Origin: Rhizobium sp. ICMP 5592
GTDB lineage: Bacteria; Pseudomonadota; Alphaproteobacteria; Rhizobiales; Rhizobiaceae
NCBI RefSeq assembly: GCF_009498525.1
Contig: NZ_QSNT01000001.1
Location: 1,075,049-1,139,048 of the forward strand
Direction of reading: 5' to 3'
Length of the DNA: 64,000 bases
Below the pieces are notes generated by a model. That model was not told where the DNA came from, did not search any database, and saw only the letters and a program-made list of their open reading frames with translations. The translations under genes were made by a program, and so were the position numbers. Below, in pieces: positions 27,597 through 36,591 of the stretch. Position 1 is the first letter of the stretch. The number at the start of each line of letters is the position of its first letter.

Positions 27597-28433
27597 CTAT
27601 TCCTTGATTCCGCCTTGTGTCAGGCCTTCGATAATGTGCCGTTGGAAGAAGAGGACCAAAACAATCAGCGGCACGGTGACCACAGCCGAGGCAGCGGCGA
27701 TGTCTCCCCAGGGCACGTAGTATTGGTTGGTGAAATTGGCGATGCCCACTGGAATAGTCTGGGTGCCGCTATCCGATGTGAAGGCGAGCGCGAACAGAAA
27801 CTCGTTCCAGGCGGTGATGAAGGCAAGCAGGCCCGTCGTGACCAGACTCGGCAGCGACATCGGCAGGATGATATGCCAAAGCAAGCCGACAACGCCGACG
27901 CCGTCCATGCGCGCGGCCTCATCGATCTCGCGCGGCAGAGTCTCGAAATAGCCGAACAGAACCCAGGTCACCAGCGGCAGCCCTAGCGCCAGATAGGTGA
28001 TGATGAGCGCCGTATAGGTGTCCAGCAGCCCGAGGTCGGATGCGAGCAGATAAAGCGGGCCGACGAGCGCGATCTGTGGGAACATCGAGACCGACAGGAT
28101 GACCGTCAGTATCCCGAAACGCCCCTTCACATCGAGACGCGACAGCGCAAAGGCGGCCAGCGAACCGACGATCAGGCAAAGGGCCGTGGTTGCCAGCGAG
28201 ACGACCAGCGAATTCCACAGATAGTGATGCAAGCCCTTTTCCACGAAGGCATTGTAGTAATGCTCCAGCGTGAAGGGGCTCGGGATGAGCGATGGCGTTC
28301 CCTCCGTCAGCGCCTTGTCGAGCTGGAAGGAGGTCGAGAACTGCCAGAGGAACGGACCGGCCGACCAGACGAGGATGAGGAGCGCGCCGAGATAGATCAT
28401 CACGCTTTGAAAAAGGGAGCGAGTGTCGTTCAT
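27597..28433 (-). CDS. Carbohydrate ABC transporter permease (MalG-like)
   Basis: A 278-residue inner-membrane permease with about six helices and a BPD_transp_1 domain. The EAA coupling loop is EIDEAARMDGVGVVGLLWHIILP near residue 185. It starts at an ATG overlapping the MalF-like gene by four bases; the longer open frame extending to 29111 is out of frame with that gene and is not used. With the MalF-like partner it forms the CUT1 channel. Confidence 0.93.
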   Translation of the reverse strand: MNDTRSLFQSVMIYLGALLILVWSAGPFLWQFSTSFQLDKALTEGTPSLIPSPFTLEHYYNAFVEKGLHHYLWNSLVVSLATTALCLIVGSLAAFALSRLDVKGRFGILTVILSVSMFPQIALVGPLYLLASDLGLLDTYTALIITYLALGLPLVTWVLFGYFETLPREIDEAARMDGVGVVGLLWHIILPMSLPSLVTTGLLAFITAWNEFLFALAFTSDSGTQTIPVGIANFTNQYYVPWGDIAAASAVVTVPLIVLVLFFQRHIIEGLTQGGIKE

Positions 28434-29362
28434 GTCGTCTTCCTGATCTGTCGGACGAGGAAGAGGCAGAACACCACGGCGATCAGCCCTTCGGTGATGA
28501 ACATTGCGGTCGATACGGCCGAGCCGTAGCCGAACTGCAATGTCGAAAAAAGAACCTTGTAGGACAGTGTCGACAATGTTTCCGTGGAATCGGCTGGACC
28601 GCCGCCGGTCAGCACATAGACCAGATCGAAGACGCGGAATGCATCGAGCGCCCGGAAGAGGCCGGCGATCAGCAAGGTCGGCAGCAGCAGCGGCAGGCGG
28701 ATGTTCCAGAAGATCGTCCAGGCCCTGGCGCCATCCATGCGCGCCGCCTCGATCAATGACTTCGGCACGGTCTGAAGGCCGGTCAATAGGAGCAGCGCCA
28801 TGAAGGGTGTTGTCTTCCAGACATCGGCGAGAATGATCGTCGTCAGCGCCGTATCGGGCGAACCGTACCAGTTTACATTCTGATCGATCAGCCCGAGGTG
28901 GAGGAGGATGAAATTGATGATGCCGTGCTGCCCGTCGAACAGCCAGCCGAACATTTTCGAGGTGACCACGGTCGGCATCGCCCAGGGAACCAGCATCGCC
29001 GCGCGGATCACACCACGGCCGGCGAAGGCCTCGCAAAGGATCAGCGCCATGGCGAGACCGATCAGGGTCTCGAGCCCGGTCGAGATGACGGTGAACCAGA
29101 TCGTATGCCACCAGGCGTTCCAGAACGGCGGATCGGCCAGCAGCTGCACATAATTGGCAATGCCGACGAAATCATTGTCCTGCGTGATCAGGGACCGGTT
29201 GGTGAAGGAGAGATAGACGCCGTTGACGATCGGATAAAAGGACACCGATGCGAGCGACAGGAAGGCCGGCAATAGCAGAAGCCAGGGCCAGAGGGCGCTT
29301 GGCAGCGCCCTCGTCGTTTTCGGGGTTCGGTCGGACATGGGGACCGTGACTGCGGCAGCCAT
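28430..29362 (-). CDS. Carbohydrate ABC transporter permease (MalF-like)
   Basis: A 310-residue permease with a cytoplasmic N-terminus, about six helices and the EAA loop SLIEAARMDGARAWTIFWNIRLP. The first helix is WPWLLLLPAFLSLASVSFYP. The start is uncertain: ATG 29362 follows the binding-protein stop almost directly, an overlapping TTG lies at 29371, and another ATG at 29338. There is no intergenic hairpin here, unlike the other complete transport operons of the window. Confidence 0.9.
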   Translation of the reverse strand: MAAAVTVPMSDRTPKTTRALPSALWPWLLLLPAFLSLASVSFYPIVNGVYLSFTNRSLITQDNDFVGIANYVQLLADPPFWNAWWHTIWFTVISTGLETLIGLAMALILCEAFAGRGVIRAAMLVPWAMPTVVTSKMFGWLFDGQHGIINFILLHLGLIDQNVNWYGSPDTALTTIILADVWKTTPFMALLLLTGLQTVPKSLIEAARMDGARAWTIFWNIRLPLLLPTLLIAGLFRALDAFRVFDLVYVLTGGGPADSTETLSTLSYKVLFSTLQFGYGSAVSTAMFITEGLIAVVFCLFLVRQIRKTT

Positions 29363-29363
29363 A

Positions 29364-30710
29364 TCAGGCAACGATCTTGTTGATCTGGTCGGCGGCGGCC
29401 TTCAGCTCGGCCTGAACATTGCCGCTGACCAGCGCCTTGGAAATGCTCGACTGCAGCGCCAGCGTCACCTTGGCATATTGCGGGGTGATCGGCCGGGGCG
29501 TGGCGCCGGTGAAGACGCTTTGCAGGCTCGCCATGAACGGCTGTTCGGCCTTCAGTTTCGCATCCTGGAAAATCGCCGGGCGCGACGGCGCAAGGCCGAA
29601 GTTCAGGGCGAGGCGGGTCTGAGTTTCCGGAGACGACATCCAGGTGAGAAACTCGATTGCCGCTTCCCGCTTCTTCGAGTTGGCGTTGACGCCGAGCTGG
29701 TAGCCGCCGAGACAGGCGGCACTCTTCCCGCCGGCGAAATGCGGCAGCGGCGCGACGGCGACCTTGTCCACCACATGCGAAGCCTTCGGGTCCTGCGCGA
29801 TCGGATAGACATAGGACCAGTTGCGCATGAACATCGCTTCGCCCGAGGTGAAGGGCTGGCGGGAAGGCTCTTCGTCCCAGGACAGAACGTTTTGCGGGCT
29901 GATCTTGGTCTTGTTGATCGTGTCGTAAAGGAACTGGATCGCCTCGACCGCCGCCTTGTCGCCGATGACGGAGGATTTGCCGTCTGGTGCGAGGATAGAA
30001 CCGCCGTTCGAGGTGATGATTTCCACGGCATCGCAGATCAGAACCTCGGCCTGTTTGCCCTGCCAGAGATAGCCGAACTTGGCATCGCCGGCCTTCTGCG
30101 CGGCCGCTGCCATGGTTGCCATGTCGTCCCAGGTCTCGGGAACCTTGCCGCCATGCTTTTCCACCAGATCCTTGCGGTAGTAGAACATGCCGGAATCGAC
30201 GAACCACGGAAGCGCGGTCAGCTTTTCATTATAGGTGCAGGCGGCGACCGTTCCGGGGAAATAATCGGCGCGCTTTTCCTTCGGGAAGTACTCGTCGAGC
30301 GGCAAGGCCCAGCCGGCCGCCGCGAAGCCGGCGATCCAGACGACGTCCTGAGTGAAAACGTCGGGGGTTCCGTTGCGGCGCGCCAATTGCTGGACAAGGC
30401 CCTGATAGACCTCGGTCGACGAGCTCGGCGGCGGCAGTTCGATGAACTTGACCGTGATCCGGTCCTGCGATTCGTTATAGGCCTTGACGAGATCGCCGAG
30501 GCCTTCCTTGCCGAAGAAGCTGGCGCTGGCAAAGCTGATCTCGGTGCGATCGGCGGCGCGCGCGGAGCGCATGCCAAGTCCCGTTGTGGCGGCAAGGGTC
30601 GCCGCGCCGACTGCGGCGCTTGCAGCGCCCATCAGCATCTGGCGGCGGTCGAGCAGTGTGGAAAATACGGCCACGTTTGAGCCGGCCGGCGTCTTCTTGA
30701 CATCAGACAT
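29364..30710 (-). CDS. Carbohydrate ABC transporter binding protein (SBP family 1)
   Basis: A 448-residue exported protein of the MalE/UgpB type (SBP_bac_1). The N-terminus carries a twin-arginine-like signal (LDRRQMLMGAASAA, arginines about 21-22) with a cleavage site near ARAAD. Family features include YNEKLTALPWFVDSGMFYYRKDL and the C-terminal helices around FGLAPSRPAIF. The ATG at 30710 follows GGGAGGGAAATC; an in-frame ATG at 30743 has no such site. It is the first gene of the ten-gene leftward operon and defines its substrate, an unidentified sugar, glycoside or polyol. Confidence 0.92.
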   Translation of the reverse strand: MSDVKKTPAGSNVAVFSTLLDRRQMLMGAASAAVGAATLAATTGLGMRSARAADRTEISFASASFFGKEGLGDLVKAYNESQDRITVKFIELPPPSSSTEVYQGLVQQLARRNGTPDVFTQDVVWIAGFAAAGWALPLDEYFPKEKRADYFPGTVAACTYNEKLTALPWFVDSGMFYYRKDLVEKHGGKVPETWDDMATMAAAAQKAGDAKFGYLWQGKQAEVLICDAVEIITSNGGSILAPDGKSSVIGDKAAVEAIQFLYDTINKTKISPQNVLSWDEEPSRQPFTSGEAMFMRNWSYVYPIAQDPKASHVVDKVAVAPLPHFAGGKSAACLGGYQLGVNANSKKREAAIEFLTWMSSPETQTRLALNFGLAPSRPAIFQDAKLKAEQPFMASLQSVFTGATPRPITPQYAKVTLALQSSISKALVSGNVQAELKAAADQINKIVA

Positions 30711-30888
30711 GATTTCCCTCCCAGGAAAGCTGGCGACCTCCAAAAACTCCGCGCCAGTATTGTCGTATGTTTCATAAAAAATTGTCGCGCGTCAAGAAAT
30801 AAGATGCTTTAACTCACTTTAAAGCGCGTCGGACTGATATGGCTATCGGTGGCGTGCGGGTTATCGGATCCAGGGAGGATTGAGGAAT
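30711..30888. promoter_or_regulatory. Divergent promoter region of two sugar-catabolic operons
   Basis: The 178-base gap separates the leftward sugar operon from a rightward Gfo/Idh gene and must hold both promoters. A leftward TTGACG is present at about 30802, followed by an AT-rich stretch containing TATGTTTCATA, a short dyad that could be an operator. GCGCGT occurs twice, near 30788 and 30822. The ribosome site GGGAGG lies at 30873-30878. No exact copy of the palindromes seen elsewhere in the window occurs here. Confidence 0.4.
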
Positions 30889-32037
30889 ATGACTGGGAAC
30901 ACAAAGGCAAAGCTGGGCATCGGCATCGTCGGCTGCGGCAATATTTCAATGACTTATCTGCGCAATGCGGCGCTGTTTGCTGGTGTCGAGCTGCGTGCTT
31001 GCGCCGATATTTCGGCTGACGCCGCGGCTCTTCGCGCACGGGAATACGGCATTCGGCCGCTGAGCGTCGATCAACTGCTCGCAGATCCCGAAGTCGACCT
31101 CGTTCTCAACCTCACAATCCCGGCCGTGCACTTCGATGTCACCATGTCGGCCCTGTCCGCGGGCAAGCACGTCTTCACGGAAAAGCCGCTGGCGACCTCG
31201 GCCGCCGAAGGACGGACGCTTGTCGCCGAGGCGAAGACACGCGGTCTGCTTTTAGGCTCGGCACCCGACACTTTCCTCGGTGCGGCCGGTCGGCGTGCCC
31301 GGCGTCTGATGGAGGAAGGCGCGATCGGCCGTCCGGTCAGCGGCACCGCCTTCATGATGGGACGCGGCATGGAGCACTGGCACCCCAATCCGCAATTCTA
31401 TTATCAGCCGGGTGGTGGCCCGGTTTTCGATATGGGGCCTTATTACCTGACCATGATGGTGAACCTGCTTGGCCCGGTGGTGCGCGTCATGGCAATGGCA
31501 ACAAAGGGGCAAGACGAGCGCCTGATCACCGCGGACGGTCCGTTCAAGAACACGAGTTTCAAGGTCGGTACGCCGACCAATGTCCTGTCTTTGCTCGAAT
31601 TCCAGTCCGGCGCGACTGTCAATTTCGGCGCATCCTGGGACGTCTTCCGCCATTCCAACCATCCGATTGAGCTCCACGGCACCGAAGGCTCCCTTCGCCT
31701 GCCGGATCCCGATACGTTCGGCGGCACGGTCTCGCTGTCGGAGCGCGGCGCCGACTGGCGTGATTTCGATAGCGACGGCGAGCTTTACGGCAAGAAGAAC
31801 TGGCCGTTTGCAGCGCCGGATCGCGCGAATTACCGGATGCTCGGCGTCGCCGACCTCGCGCGCTCGCTGGAGGAGAAGCGGACGCCGCGCGCATCCGGGG
31901 AGCTTGCCCTGCATGTACTCGAAATCATGGAAGCTATTCTCGCCTCCGGTGAAAGCGGCCAGTCGGTCCGCGTCGGCGGTAATCTGGTGCGTCCGCCGCT
32001 TCTGGGCGAAGACGAAGCCCGCAGTCTCCTCGCCTGA
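30889..32037 (+). CDS. Gfo/Idh/MocA-family oxidoreductase
   Basis: A 382-residue NAD(P)-dependent dehydrogenase. The Rossmann motif is GIGIVGCGNISMTYLRN near residue 8, the family motif TEKPLATSAAEGRTL near residue 100, and the substrate domain has GGGPVFDMGPYYLTMMVNLLG, typical of the sugar-dehydrogenase subgroup. It is divergent from the leftward sugar operon and probably acts on the same substrate. The esterase gene follows by 20 bases. A TTG at 30880 is in frame but the ATG at 30889 is the likelier start. Confidence 0.88.
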   Translation: MTGNTKAKLGIGIVGCGNISMTYLRNAALFAGVELRACADISADAAALRAREYGIRPLSVDQLLADPEVDLVLNLTIPAVHFDVTMSALSAGKHVFTEKPLATSAAEGRTLVAEAKTRGLLLGSAPDTFLGAAGRRARRLMEEGAIGRPVSGTAFMMGRGMEHWHPNPQFYYQPGGGPVFDMGPYYLTMMVNLLGPVVRVMAMATKGQDERLITADGPFKNTSFKVGTPTNVLSLLEFQSGATVNFGASWDVFRHSNHPIELHGTEGSLRLPDPDTFGGTVSLSERGADWRDFDSDGELYGKKNWPFAAPDRANYRMLGVADLARSLEEKRTPRASGELALHVLEIMEAILASGESGQSVRVGGNLVRPPLLGEDEARSLLA

Positions 32038-32057
32038 TTGCCGAAGGGAGAGACGAC

Positions 32058-33011
32058 ATGACAGAACAGCTCGATGAGAGTGCCCGACGTCTTCTCGACA
32101 TGAGCAATCGGTCGAACCCTCGGCCGTTTGAAACCGGGACACCTCTGGAGGCCCGTATTGACTATGACGCGGGCTGCCCGACGGTTCAGGGCGCACGCGA
32201 GACGGTCGCATCGATTAGGGATCGTCAGATCGACGGTCCGAACGGCCCGATCACCCTGCGTATCTATCGCGGCATCGGCGCACGATTGAAGAATGGTCCC
32301 GGCCTCCTTTATCTACACGGCGGCGGCTGGGTGATTGGCAATCTTGAATCTCACGACGAGATCTGCCGTTGGTTCGCCAATCTCGCGCAATGCACCGTGG
32401 TCTGCCCGGACTACCGCCTGGCGCCGGAACACAAGTTTCCGGCCGGGCTGACTGATTGCGCCGCTACACTGGCCTTCATGGCGAAATCCGCCGCCGATCT
32501 TGGTATCGACCCCGAGCGGATTGCGGTCGCCGGCGACAGTGCCGGCGGCAATCTTGCCGCCGTGCTCGCGCTGATGTCGCGCTCCGGTGACGCTCCAAAG
32601 CTTACGGGGCAACTGCTCATCTATCCGAACACGGACGCCGCGCAGACGGCCGACAGCTATCGTCGCTATGGCGAAGGCTACGGTCTGACCGCATCGGCGA
32701 TGAAGTGGTTTCGCGATCACTATATCCGCACCGAGGCCGATATCTTCGACTGGCGGGTTTCGCCGTTGCGGGCTGACAGCGTTGCCGGGGTTGCGCCGGC
32801 CTTCGTGATCACGGCTGGGCACGATATTCTGGTGGAAGAGGGCCTGGCCTATGTCGAACGGCTGAAGCAGGAGGGCGTGCGCGTGGTGCTCCGCCACTGG
32901 CCCGGCCAGATCCACGGGTTCGTGTCGATGGGACGATACATATCGGCCGCACGCCAGGCCGTAGAGGAGGCCGTGGAGGCATGGCGCAGTTTCGAAGGCG
33001 CTCCCGAGTAA
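32058..33011 (+). CDS. Alpha/beta hydrolase, hormone-sensitive-lipase family
   Basis: A 317-residue esterase. It has the HGGGW oxyanion motif (YLHGGGWVIG) near residue 92 and the nucleophile GDSAGGNLA near residue 160, the two marks of the HSL group. The acid is likely in AGHDILVEEG and the histidine in GQIHGFVSMG. It could remove acyl groups from acylated sugars, or open a lactone. It is cotranscribed with the Gfo/Idh gene and converges on the LacI gene. Confidence 0.88.
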   Translation: MTEQLDESARRLLDMSNRSNPRPFETGTPLEARIDYDAGCPTVQGARETVASIRDRQIDGPNGPITLRIYRGIGARLKNGPGLLYLHGGGWVIGNLESHDEICRWFANLAQCTVVCPDYRLAPEHKFPAGLTDCAATLAFMAKSAADLGIDPERIAVAGDSAGGNLAAVLALMSRSGDAPKLTGQLLIYPNTDAAQTADSYRRYGEGYGLTASAMKWFRDHYIRTEADIFDWRVSPLRADSVAGVAPAFVITAGHDILVEEGLAYVERLKQEGVRVVLRHWPGQIHGFVSMGRYISAARQAVEEAVEAWRSFEGAPE

Positions 33012-33029
33012 ACGGAAAGCAATGGTGTC

Positions 33030-34064
33030 CTATGCCGATTGCCGCATGACCAGCGTCCCATCCAGGCGGACTTTGTCGGCGATGGTCTGAACCGGCGCGT
33101 CTGTGTCGCCGAGCAGCGTCAAAAGCGTGTCGACGCTATTTGCCGTCATTGCGGCGAAATCCTGTGCCATTGTCGTCAGCGGCGGGCAGGTATAGCGGCT
33201 GAGCGGATGGTCGTCATGGGCGGCCACGCGCAGATCGTCACCCTTCTTGCGTCCGACCTTCAGCCCATGCGCGAAGGCCGCCGCCATTACGCCAAAGGCG
33301 AGGCGGTCGTTGGCGCAGAGGATGGTCTTGCCCGGAAGCGCCTTCGCGTTCAGCATCTCGTCCATCTGCTGATATCCGATATGCTCGAAGTCCCATGTAT
33401 AGGCCGCGTTGGTCTTGATCACCACAGGCTCGCAGCCTGAAGCCTCCATCGTGGCGATGTAGCTCGCCAGCCGTTCCGGCGAGTTGTGGTTGACATGCGG
33501 AATGTCGAGATAGGCCGGGGCCTCTCCGGATCGGCAGAGATATTCGACGATTGTCGCTACGCTCTGATAATTGTTGTTGCCGATGAACGGCGTGTTTCCC
33601 TCGATATAAGTGTCGAAATAAACGAGGGGCACATTCTGCGCGAGCCTCTCGAACGCGCGTGGATCGGATTTTTGCCCCAGCGGCGCGGCAAGCGTGCCCG
33701 CTACCTTCAAGGACAGCATGGTGCTGACGGCTTCGGCCTCCAGCTCCGGCAGTCCGTGCGAGGAAAACACGATCGGCCAATAGCCCTCATTGCGCAGCCG
33801 CAACTCCAGGCGGTTGACCATTTCGGCGTAGAAAGGGTCGGTGAGGGCCGGCACCAGGATGCCGATATTGCGGGTTCTCTTCCGATTGAGATTGCGCGCA
33901 TAAATATTGGGTTGATAATCGGACGAACGGAGGGCCGCCTCGATCAACGCGCGCGTCACCGGCTTGACGCTCGTCGGGTCATCGAAATACTTCGAGAGGG
34001 TGGGTCGGGAGACGCCGCAGGATTTCGCGAAATCCTCCATTGTCTTGTGCGTCATTTTTTCCAT
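33030..34064 (-). CDS. LacI-family transcriptional regulator
   Basis: A 344-residue repressor. The N-terminal helix-turn-helix (MEDFAKSCGVSRPTLSKYF) and hinge helix (QPNIYARNLNRKRTRNIG) precede a periplasmic-binding-protein-like effector domain (ILVPALTDPFYAEMVNRLE and CANDRLAFGVMAAAF). The recognition helix VSRPTLSKY departs from the usual VSxxTVSR. The ATG at 34064 is used. It is transcribed away from the tagatose kinase gene, and a 24-bp dyad in the shared gap (34197-34220) is its best candidate operator. It could also control the sugar operons to its left. Confidence 0.92.
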   Translation of the reverse strand: MEKMTHKTMEDFAKSCGVSRPTLSKYFDDPTSVKPVTRALIEAALRSSDYQPNIYARNLNRKRTRNIGILVPALTDPFYAEMVNRLELRLRNEGYWPIVFSSHGLPELEAEAVSTMLSLKVAGTLAAPLGQKSDPRAFERLAQNVPLVYFDTYIEGNTPFIGNNNYQSVATIVEYLCRSGEAPAYLDIPHVNHNSPERLASYIATMEASGCEPVVIKTNAAYTWDFEHIGYQQMDEMLNAKALPGKTILCANDRLAFGVMAAAFAHGLKVGRKKGDDLRVAAHDDHPLSRYTCPPLTTMAQDFAAMTANSVDTLLTLLGDTDAPVQTIADKVRLDGTLVMRQSA

Positions 34065-34196
34065 CAAAAGTCGACCATTTCTAGAGCCGATCCGCCCATC
34101 TGGAACTTGTTATGCGTCCGCAAGAAGGGAAGCGCAACCATGGAGGTAAGTTTCGAGCAAGTTCTTTCTAGCCTCAAGTTGCTCAAAAATATTACA

Positions 34197-34220
34197 TGCG
34201 TCAATTTCTTAATTGACGCA
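34197..34220. promoter_or_regulatory. 24-bp dyad operator with a TTGACG in each arm
   Basis: TGCGTCAATT (34197-34206) and AATTGACGCA (34211-34220) are perfect inverted repeats around TCTT. Each arm contains TTGACG reading outward. On the plus strand this -35 element is followed after 17 bases by TAGAAA (34236-34241), a plausible promoter for the kinase gene, so a bound regulator would cover it. No good -10 was found at the matching distance on the minus strand. The rest of the 34065-34311 gap holds no gene that I can see. Confidence 0.6.
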
Positions 34221-34311
34221 TAAAAGTTAAAGCCATAGAAAAGTTGCCTATCGGCCGGCGGCAGTCGCGAGCCGAGGCAGGAGTTTCACCGGGAAGTGGG
34301 TGCGCCATCTC

Positions 34312-35265
34312 ATGAAAAAGCTCGTCAGTGCCGGAGAGATCGTCGTCGAAATCATGGCGGATCGGCTCGATCAAAGTCTAGCGCAGCCCGGATTGCTGCA
34401 CGGACCATTCCCGTCTGGTGCGCCAGCGATCTTCATTGCCCAGGCAGCTAGGCTCGGTCAGCCGGCCGGCCTGATCAGCGCCGTCGGCGAAGACGATTTC
34501 GGGCGGATGAACATCGACAGATTGCGCGACTGGGGGGCGGATATCTCCGCCATCACGGTTCATCAGGGGCAGGCGACCGGCACGGCTTTTGTATCGTACC
34601 GAGCCGATGGTTCCCGTCATTTCGTCTTCAACATCAAGAACAGCGCGGCGGGATTAATCGAAACCGGCGATGGCGCGACAACTCTGCTGGCGGGCGCTAA
34701 TCATTTCCATGTCATGGGCTCCTCCCTGTTTTCCGAGAGGGCGATCTCCGTCGTTCTGACGGGCATCGAGACGATCAAGCGCACCGGCGGCACGGTTTCT
34801 TTCGATCCCAATATACGCAAAGAGATGATCGAGCTGCCCGGCATGCGCGAGGCACTGAACCAGGTTCTGGCGCTAACGGATATTTTCCTGCCAAGCGGCG
34901 AAGAGCTGTTCATCTTCACCAAGGCGACCGACGAGGCAGAAGCGGCCGCCGAAATGCTCGAGCGCGGGATTTCGGCAGTGATCGTCAAGAAGGGTGCGGA
35001 GGGCGCGGTCTATTACGATCGGCATCGCAAGGTTGTGGCGTCCGGCTTCGTCGTCGACGAAGTCGATCCGACCGGCGCGGGCGATTGCTTCGGCGCGGGC
35101 TTCGTCTCCCTCTGGCTCCGGGGTGCGGCGCCGGAGGAGGCTTTGAGATTGGCCTGTGCCTGCGGGGCCTTGGCCGTGACGCGCAAAGGCCCCATGGAGG
35201 GCATTGCCACCATTGCTGAGGTACAGTCCTTTCTGTCCGGCGCGACCGTGAGGATGCCGTCATGA
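34312..35265 (+). CDS. PfkB-family sugar kinase, probably tagatose kinase
   Basis: A 317-residue ribokinase-fold enzyme with the PfkB signature DPTGAGDCFGAGF, catalytic Asp near residue 258, and the N-terminal GGD-like region replaced by a segment (HGPFPSGAPAIFIAQAARLG) typical of the group. The next gene encodes a GatZ/KbaZ homologue, overlapping by four bases. In Agrobacterium fabrum an equivalent pair is described as tagatose kinase and D-tagatose 6-phosphate 4-epimerase in altritol and galactitol catabolism, so the predicted reaction is D-tagatose to D-tagatose 6-phosphate. The identity rests on family and context. An in-frame GTG at 34300 is an alternative start. Confidence 0.82.
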   Translation: MKKLVSAGEIVVEIMADRLDQSLAQPGLLHGPFPSGAPAIFIAQAARLGQPAGLISAVGEDDFGRMNIDRLRDWGADISAITVHQGQATGTAFVSYRADGSRHFVFNIKNSAAGLIETGDGATTLLAGANHFHVMGSSLFSERAISVVLTGIETIKRTGGTVSFDPNIRKEMIELPGMREALNQVLALTDIFLPSGEELFIFTKATDEAEAAAEMLERGISAVIVKKGAEGAVYYDRHRKVVASGFVVDEVDPTGAGDCFGAGFVSLWLRGAAPEEALRLACACGALAVTRKGPMEGIATIAEVQSFLSGATVRMPS

Positions 35266-36554
35266 GTTCCGCGACACAGAGACTGGCAGATATGCCGAGA
35301 AACCGTGGCAGCGGTCTGCCATCCGGCATCACCTCCGTCTGCTCGGCCCATCCCCTGGTGATCGAGGCGGCTCTGTTGCACGCAAAGGGCCGAAACGCCG
35401 ATGTGCTGATCGAGGCGACCTGCAACCAGGTCAATCAGGACGGCGGCTATACCGGCATGACGCCCGCCGATTTTCGTGCCTTCGTCGAAAAGATTGCGGC
35501 GGCAGTCGGCTTCCCCCTGGATCGTCTGATTCTCGGCGGGGATCACCTTGGGCCAAATCCCTGGAAGCATCTGTCGTCCGGCGAAGCGATGCGCAAGGCA
35601 GGTGCAATGATCGACGCCTTTGCGGCTGCCGGTTTCACCAAGCTGCATCTGGATACGAGCATGGCCTGCGCCGACGATCCGGTAGCTCTTCCAGACGAGA
35701 CGATCGCATCCCGGGCAGCCGAGTTGGCCGCCATCTCGGAAGCAAGAATACGTCAATCGAAAACGCAGGCGCCGAGCTACATTATCGGCACCGAGGTTCC
35801 CGTTCCGGGCGGCGCGTTTGAGGCGCTGGATCACCTGCACGTCACAACGCCTGGGGATGCCCGCGCGACTGTGGCGCTTCACCGCACAGCCTTCTCCAGG
35901 CTCGGACTGAACGAGGCTTTTGAACGCTCGATCGGCATCGTCGTGCAGCCGGGCGTCGAATTCGGCAATGCCGACGTTGTTGCCTATGTGCGAGATGCGG
36001 CAAGAGATCTCGTCGCCACATTGGACGAGATGCCGCAATTCGTGTTCGAGGCTCATTCAACGGATTACCAGAGCGGCGAGGCGCTGCGCGATCTTGTCAG
36101 CGATGGATTTGCAATCCTGAAAGTCGGCCCCTGGCTGACCTTTGCCCTACGCGAGGCACTGTATGGCCTGAATGCCATTGCCGAAATCCTGGTGCCGGAT
36201 GCGGTCAGTGAAGCGGTTCCCGTCGCCATGGAGCGGATCATGCTGTCGTCGCCGGAGCATTGGCTGAAATATTATCCTGGCGATGCCCGCGAGCAATATG
36301 TGCAGCGGCATTATTCGTTCAGCGATCGGATTCGCTATTATTGGTCCGTACCGGCTGCGCAGAAGGCCGTGGACGAGCTGATGGCGGCCCTTGAAGGCGT
36401 TACAATTCCACGCCCGCTGATCAGCCAGCATCTCGGTCATCTGGAGCCGCTGGTAGCCGACGGATCGGTGGCGCCACAGGCGTGTGCACTGCTGCTTGCC
36501 AGCGTCACACGCGTGCTCGATATCTATGCGGACGCGATCGATTCAGCCTCGTAG
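35262..36554 (+). CDS. GatZ/KbaZ-family protein, probably D-tagatose 6-phosphate 4-epimerase
   Basis: A 430-residue protein of the GatZ/KbaZ (Tagatose_6_P_K) family. Recognisable segments are ITSVCSAHPLVIEAAL, VLIEATCNQVNQDGGYTGM, LGGDHLGPNPWK, VIGTEVPVPGGA-like IIGTEVPVPGG, and EAHSTDYQ. In enterobacteria GatZ is a non-catalytic partner of the GatY aldolase; no GatY is seen here. In Agrobacterium the family member next to tagatose kinase is described as an epimerase making fructose 6-phosphate, which fits this two-gene operon. The gene starts inside the end of the kinase gene. Confidence 0.85.
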   Translation: MSSATQRLADMPRNRGSGLPSGITSVCSAHPLVIEAALLHAKGRNADVLIEATCNQVNQDGGYTGMTPADFRAFVEKIAAAVGFPLDRLILGGDHLGPNPWKHLSSGEAMRKAGAMIDAFAAAGFTKLHLDTSMACADDPVALPDETIASRAAELAAISEARIRQSKTQAPSYIIGTEVPVPGGAFEALDHLHVTTPGDARATVALHRTAFSRLGLNEAFERSIGIVVQPGVEFGNADVVAYVRDAARDLVATLDEMPQFVFEAHSTDYQSGEALRDLVSDGFAILKVGPWLTFALREALYGLNAIAEILVPDAVSEAVPVAMERIMLSSPEHWLKYYPGDAREQYVQRHYSFSDRIRYYWSVPAAQKAVDELMAALEGVTIPRPLISQHLGHLEPLVADGSVAPQACALLLASVTRVLDIYADAIDSAS

Positions 36555-36591
36555 AACTAGCTGTTCTGGCAAGGCTGAAGTCCCCGGGGTT

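Noticed and set aside
27597..29111. Extended 504-residue version of the MalG-like permease
   Set aside because: The first 225 residues are an out-of-frame reading of the MalF-like gene; the true start is the ATG at 28433.
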